Shown: positions 57,351 through 64,000 of the stretch, piece by piece
Numbering within the stretch: the stretch's first letter is position 1
Layout: each line of letters starts with the position of its first letter
Assembly: GCA_009667805.1 (NCBI GenBank)
Contig: CM019064.1
Span: 272,843,662 to 272,907,661 of the forward strand
Direction: 5' to 3'
From: Leptobrachium leishanense
Lineage: Eukaryota; Chordata; Amphibia; Anura; Megophryidae
DNA: 64,000 nt
Position numbers and translations under genes: made by a program
The notes under the pieces: model-generated
What the model saw: the letters and a program-made list of their open reading frames with translations, nothing else
Databases searched by the model: none
What the model was told of the DNA's origin: nothing

Positions 57351-57690
57351 ATTTACAGTAGCCTGCCATATACGTTTAGAAGTAACAGGATTTCTAGCGT
57401 GACACAGAATAGCAGAGGAGCAGTTAACATTTACAGCCGTTATATAATATCTCCGTCATGATGGATAGTGGCTCCCCCAGATTTAAGCCTATTGAGAACT
57501 CCTAAGCATTTGCTGCTATATTTGTAGCGGCAATATGAAATAGATCCATGTGATTCTGTACGGGCTGATTCTGCCTTCGGCCAAATTATCTGTAGTTCAG
57601 CAATATGGATCAATCCAAATTGCTGATTATTGCACCCAATCGCACTGTGAATGAGAAAAATCGGTATTGACACAACCCTATCCAAATATA

Positions 57691-58400
57691 GGGCTCTATT
57701 AAATTCTTCGTGCTAACGTTAACACGTGCGCAAAAACGCATTAACGTGAGGGGAAAAACCCTTTGCGCAGAACGTTGTATTAAAATGTCCGCGCAAAAAA
57801 TGCACGTTAACGTCTACCGCTGGTGAACCTGCGCGAACCCTGCGCGGGCGTAATGTACGTTGCGCGTCCTATACTTAACATTGTGAGCGCAAATGTGTTT
57901 GTGTGCTGGTACGCGGATGGTATTACAATCTTAGCGCAAATTTTAACGGAAAACGTTTTCGCGCATAATTTTAACGTCTTTGAAAAGCTGGTGGTAATTG
58001 CAAATCTGAACGTCCTGGGCAAAACCAAATACACCAGCCCAAAAAAAAAAATACAGCAATGTATAGATACACATTCTGCACATACCCAAACAATAAAATG
58101 GAGAAGTTGTGCGTGTTTTTATTATTGCTGCAGCATATATACTCAGATCGATTTTGACAGGCGCAAAAACTTAACGGGAGACAATAGTGGTTCTTAATTC
58201 TGATTGGCTGAATCGCGTGAAAAAACTGTTCGCCCACCGTTTTTGCACATCTTTTTTTACGCGGCATTATTTTATGACGGATGAAAAAATGCGCTCGGAT
58301 TTTAATACCAGCGTTAATTTGCACGCGTTAACATTTGACGCTGTGCGCAATAAAACCTGCGCTGCGTGAGCGTTTTTGCGTTAGGAATGTAATAGAGCCC
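57691..58400. mobile_element. MITE-E, 710 bp, rich in AACGTTAACG words
   Basis: GGGCTCTATTAAATTC and GAATGTAATAGAGCCC are inverse with one mismatch, and ATA lies on both sides (57688-57690 and 58401-58403). The interior has many CGCAAAAACG and TTAACG words. It is non-coding. Confidence 0.85.
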
Positions 58401-58464
58401 ATAATCGGCCAGATTCGATTATAATCAGATTTATTTGCCATTTTACACTTAGTTTAAAAAAAGG

Positions 58465-58795
58465 TGACACTAATGCTAACCATAAGAAATACACAGAAAC
58501 TGTAACCCTAACCCTATTTGTATTCATAACCCTAATCAAAAAGCAATCAGAAAATATAACCCTAACTGTAACCATAAATCTAACCAAAAAAACAACCAGA
58601 AGCTGTAACCCTAATTGAAACCGTAATATAGAATAAGCAGAAAATGTTACCCTAAGAGTAACCTTAAACCTAATAAATAAACAAGCAATAAATATATCCC
58701 TAACTGTAACCACAACCCTAATTATGTAACGAGCAGCAACCCCAATACCAACCCTAACACCATCCCCAACTCTAATCATAAAATAACCCTTACTA
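58465..58795. repeat. Degenerate CCCTAA-rich tract
   Basis: About 20 scattered copies of CCCTAA or TAACC-type words, for example CTGTAACCCTAACCC, CATAACCCTAATC and TATAACCCTAACTGTAACC, spaced by A-rich segments of 10-40 bp. It is not a pure (CCCTAA)n run. Confidence 0.7.
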
Positions 58796-58961
58796 CATCG
58801 TGGTCTCGAGCATTGGAAACAGCCGAATATATTGGACGATTCCGATACCCCCAACAGATCTGGTACTGAAATATTGGAAACTTATGATATTCCCAGTTGG
58901 TTGACTATCATTTCAGAATCCGAAATGTTTGAATTCCAAAACTTTATGGACCAAACCAAGA

Positions 58962-59084
58962 GCCCTATTCCAAGATTGGTGTAAACTTCACCAGATCCAT
59001 TGTTATCTTACCATTGCCATTGGAGGTTATGGCGTTGTTAACAACAGCTCTGGTGAAGTTTACATCAACCTTGGAATAAGGCCC
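58962..59084. mobile_element. MITE-F, about 123-bp palindromic element
   Basis: CCCTATTCCAAGATTGGTGT with AAACTTCACCAGA, and the inverse TCTGGTGAAGTTTACATC with AACCTTGGAATAAGG. The arms are about 34 bp with few mismatches around a 50-bp centre. The target duplication is unclear. Confidence 0.7.
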
Positions 59085-59284
59085 CAAATTTTTTGGCTCT
59101 GCGCAAATAGAAGTTAGGCACACCACAATACAAAAAGGAAGGACGTTTGATGAGACACAGGCAACGTTTCCGTTGCTATTACAACCTTTATCAAGCCCAT
59201 ACTTTGGACTTCATAAAGGTTGTCTATGTCCTGTTAAACGTTCTTTTTTGATTTTTATTTAATTTTGTTCTATGTCATACACCC

Positions 59285-59452
59285 TGTTATTCAGAGAAAG
59301 GTGAAAACCAGGAGAACTGTCAGAAGAAGAGAACAATCTAGACTAAATAGCCAATTTGGAGATAAATGGGAGAATTTTTCTGGTTTGGCTATTCTGACCT
59401 AGAATTTTCACTTCCCCCGTCATTCTCCTGAGTTTCACCTTTCATTGAATAG
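59285..59452. mobile_element. MITE-S copy
   Basis: CCTGTTATTCAGAGAAAGGT to CACCTTTCATTGAATAGATC, with the usual interior blocks. Confidence 0.75.
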
Positions 59453-60320
59453 ATCTGATTGCTCGGGACGTTAGTGCACCCTTGTCATTATTTGTATTTT
59501 TAACAGTGTCTTTTGATGCTATGAGGGGCACTGTTTTTCTTTATTTCACACAATCTAGCTACTTGTATGTCTTGTAACTGGTGGACTCGATACAATTTAT
59601 GAGCAAGCACTGCCTAAATAAAGCACAATTAATCCACCCACGACATTCCTCTGCCCACTGGATCTGACTGAGAATGAAACAGAAAAGGAAGAAAATATCT
59701 TCGAGCAGCTGGAGTCACATTGTGAACTATCTAAAAGCAAAGATATTTCAAAGGTGAAAAAGCACATTCTCTACATTTTGTATTACTTTGTATAATATAC
59801 ACTTTTACAATGTATTAAAATTAATTAATTTAATAATTAGTTTCATTCTATGCATTGCAGAAAAGCATTTAAAGAGTTTGCAATTAGTATTATTTTTTTC
59901 CTTTGAAATGATTTTTTCTAACCATTTCATTGCTGAGCCTTATTACCCCCGTGTGCTGAACTAATTTTCAGCATTTTTTGCTCCTCATATTAAGCACTGT
60001 TGGAAGTCATGCTTTTTTATAGGGACTACCTAACAAGTGATATGGGGTTTTTCTCAGCAGTTTCAAAATATATCATTAATACGTATATACATCATGTTAC
60101 ATCAGAACGCTATAACAAAAGAATGGCAATTTTTTTTGTTTCAAACAATTACGGTGAGCAAAATAATTTTTCCACCTGTTGCTTAATTTTTCTAAGAAAT
60201 GCACCATTTTAACCAAACTTTTTCTTGCATTCCATGAACAATAGGACTATGCATAAAACACCGAACTTGCTCCTGGTGTGGGAAATTAGAAGTTGAGTAA
60301 AGGCAGCAGCATTGTACATT
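59453..60320. other. Unassigned stretch
   Basis: AT-rich with no supported feature. Confidence 0.4.
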
Positions 60321-60553
60321 TTAGACTGGGGTCAGACGAGCGCAGTTATCACGTCCGTGTTGCTGCACATTTGTACGTCCGTGGCAGCAGAGCATTCTGA
60401 CCGAAGTGCGGACGCATGACGGACGCGGCAAACGGACGCAGGTTAGGCAAGAACGTAATACTGCTAGAACGGACGTGCGGAGTGCGCCACGTCTGCAACG
60501 TCCGTGTAGCTTTGTGTGTGAGTGATGAAACGAGGTCAGACGGACTGCATTTA

Positions 60554-62170
<1,617 letters not shown>

Positions 62171-62361
62171 TATACGTCCAGCATTTTTGACGGACAGAAT
62201 GTTTTTTCATTGTAATTTATTTTCCCTGCTACATCTGTCAAAAAATACATCAGTGGAAAAAACGGACTGTGTGGCCACTACCTTGTTGTCAGTCAGTAAG
62301 TACGTCCATACTACACGGACGCACAGTCCGTACAAAATGCGCTCATCTGACCCTAGCCTTA

Positions 62362-64000
62362 AAGCAGTAATCGTTACATAAAAGGGGAAAGCCGTACCAA
62401 AGAGGCGACACGCAGGAATGAAGTCTATCCGTGTTTTAAAGCAGCTTTTTAAATGAAGAACCTGTTGCTTAAATATTTCTAAGGAAATATGCAATTTTAA
62501 CCGAAATTTTAAATTTTCATTCTTTTCATTTCATTTTTTCTTCATATATTGCACGATTGGTCTTCATTTTCTTCTGCTTACATTTTGTAAAAATAATAAT
62601 AACCAGTGATGCTTCATTCACCTTTAAGGAGATTACTCGTCTTTTGTTCTAAGTTAAACGAAAAATGTAAATTTACTACAACTATTATTGCAGGCTATTT
62701 GGTTTTTTCACTATTTTACATGAATTGACCTGTAGTCAACCCTATTGTGCTTCACTGATCACAGTTGTTCATGTTCTCAATTTAGTAATTTTATCCATGA
62801 AACGTGGACAATGGATACTCCTGTGGCGAGGGAGACTCCTGTTTTGTATCTGTCCTGGTGGAGTGTTGCCGCACGTGTACCATTCTGTCTCGCATTATAT
62901 TTACCTTCAGTGTGCCAATTTGTTGATCTGTGTTTTTTTACCTGGTTCTGATCTTTGGCTTGGCTACCAAGCTACCATTTTTCCATCTATCGACATACTC
63001 TAACCTTGAAAATGTTAATGACTGTGTATTTCTCCTGCCTTTGAACTTAGCCTGTTCTCTATTTAATCCTTTCTTTGTTCAGTCCAGCCAACCAGGTCAG
63101 GTTATCTAGGAATGTTTTTTTGAATGTAGTGTAGCGCTGCTTTAAGATATGTTGCTGCATTTACTTGGTTTGGCCACCAGAGGGAGACAGGCGCAATATG
63201 AACTATACTGGACAAACGGAACTACAAATTCCATCGTGCTTTGCGAGAGAGACAGGAAGTGGGTTGGGAGAGAGAGAAGGACATCCGCAGCCTCGTACGA
63301 AGGAGAGCCAGTGTGAGCTGAGCGACAAAAGGTAGAAGACGCACGTGAGACTGCCAGGGATCGAGACCAGGCCGGAGAGCAGGCGCTGTCTCGCGGGTGC
63401 TGCTGATCGGAGACAGTGCCTTGGTGGAGACCTATCTATATATCGCTGAGAGGTTTTGCACAGAGACATCGTTCCGGTTTGGACCCCGAGTAAGGAGACC
63501 GTGATGATCCATTGGGAGTGCAGGCGGTAGGCCGTAGTTCTCGTTGCGGAGATCAGACAAGCAGGAGAAGCGGATCCGGTGGCACAGAGTTCCAGTGTAA
63601 TCCAGCGGAGAGACATCCTTGATCGGGCAGCGGAACAGATTGTCTAACGGATGGGTGAGAGGCCTTCCAGGCCACAGTCTCAAGTTTAACGAAGCACGCT
63701 GCATTATTGTTTAAATCTACAGGGCCCCAACATGACTAGTCGAAGATTTGCTCATTCCATTCACTGGCCAGTTAAATATAGTACCTGGGTACCTGAGTTC
63801 ACACACAAACACCTTTTTGAGACATTACTTTCGCGGGACTTACATTCCAGAAACGAAGGGGTTAAACTTTCCTTTTTGCCGCCGCGTGTTTTTTTCCCCC
63901 GCATTACGAAGTCCTGTCGTTCATATACCGTGTTTACATTATATATGCTGCTTTATTGGGATCAGTAAAGTATATAATCTATAAAATCCACAACGGTGCT
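62362..64000. other. Unassigned stretch, GC-richer from 63.2 kb
   Basis: 62362-63130 is AT-rich without features. 63170-63700 is richer in G and C, and has GGCCACCAGAGGGAG at 63172-63186 (close to a CTCF core) and purine-rich runs. The frames of 80-137 codons here show no family features. It could be an LTR leader or the 5' part of a gene lying beyond the window; I cannot tell. Confidence 0.35.

Noticed and set aside
58381..58854. 157-codon minus frame with Val/Arg-rich repeats
   Set aside because: It arises from the CCCTAA-rich tract read on the other strand.
63203..63984. Several frames of 78-137 codons near the window edge
   Set aside because: They overlap in several frames and show no family features; GC-rich sequence explains them.

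Overview
This window looks like non-genic, transposon-saturated DNA from an amphibian, most likely a frog. That is an inference from the repeat families: L1 elements whose 5' ends start GGGGGCGTGG, L2/CR1-type LINEs whose 3' tails carry an AGCGCTGCGGAATATG-type motif, a LINE encoding a 2A peptide, hAT and Tc1/mariner elements, and many short inverted-repeat elements with 3-bp target duplications. I recognise no host protein-coding gene, tRNA, rRNA or CRISPR array. Almost every real coding segment is a transposase, L1 ORF1, endonuclease or reverse transcriptase, and most are broken.

Layout. 0.3-1.1 kb is an inverted-repeat element (called MITE-A here). 1.2-12.0 kb is a giant fold-back: two arms in opposite orientation, each a shared non-array end plus an array of about 93-bp units. 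Its loop is filled by an L2 LINE with two further insertions, and its right arm holds a 1-kb hAT element. 12.35-33.93 kb is one MITE-A element swollen to 21.6 kb by stacked insertions. From outside to inside these are MITE-A, a 2A-encoding LINE, L1 no. 1, a hAT element, a small MITE (MITE-S), MITE-B, L1 no. 2, and an L2 LINE. Most of the boundaries are fixed by target duplications that I could read directly. 33.95-42.18 kb is a second, 8.2-kb hAT copy of the same family. It carries a decayed BED-finger transposase gene on the minus strand, tandem repeats, a solo-LTR-like insert and an L1-mobilised retroposon.

42.2-64 kb is less dense. It has a Tc1 element with a frameshifted transposase (45.6-48.1 kb, itself carrying a MITE-A), two MITE-B copies, a second 2A-family LINE fragment (49.3-50.9 kb), more MITEs, and a Tc1 element at 60.55-62.17 kb. 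That last element has an uninterrupted 340-residue DD34E transposase and matching terminal repeats. The stretches between these hold nothing I can assign.

The genes do not form a host pathway. They are self-mobilising modules: L1 ORF1/ORF2, L2 and 2A-LINE polyproteins, and hAT and Tc1 transposases. Non-autonomous MITEs probably depend on transposases encoded elsewhere. Names such as MITE-A to MITE-F are local labels, not database names.
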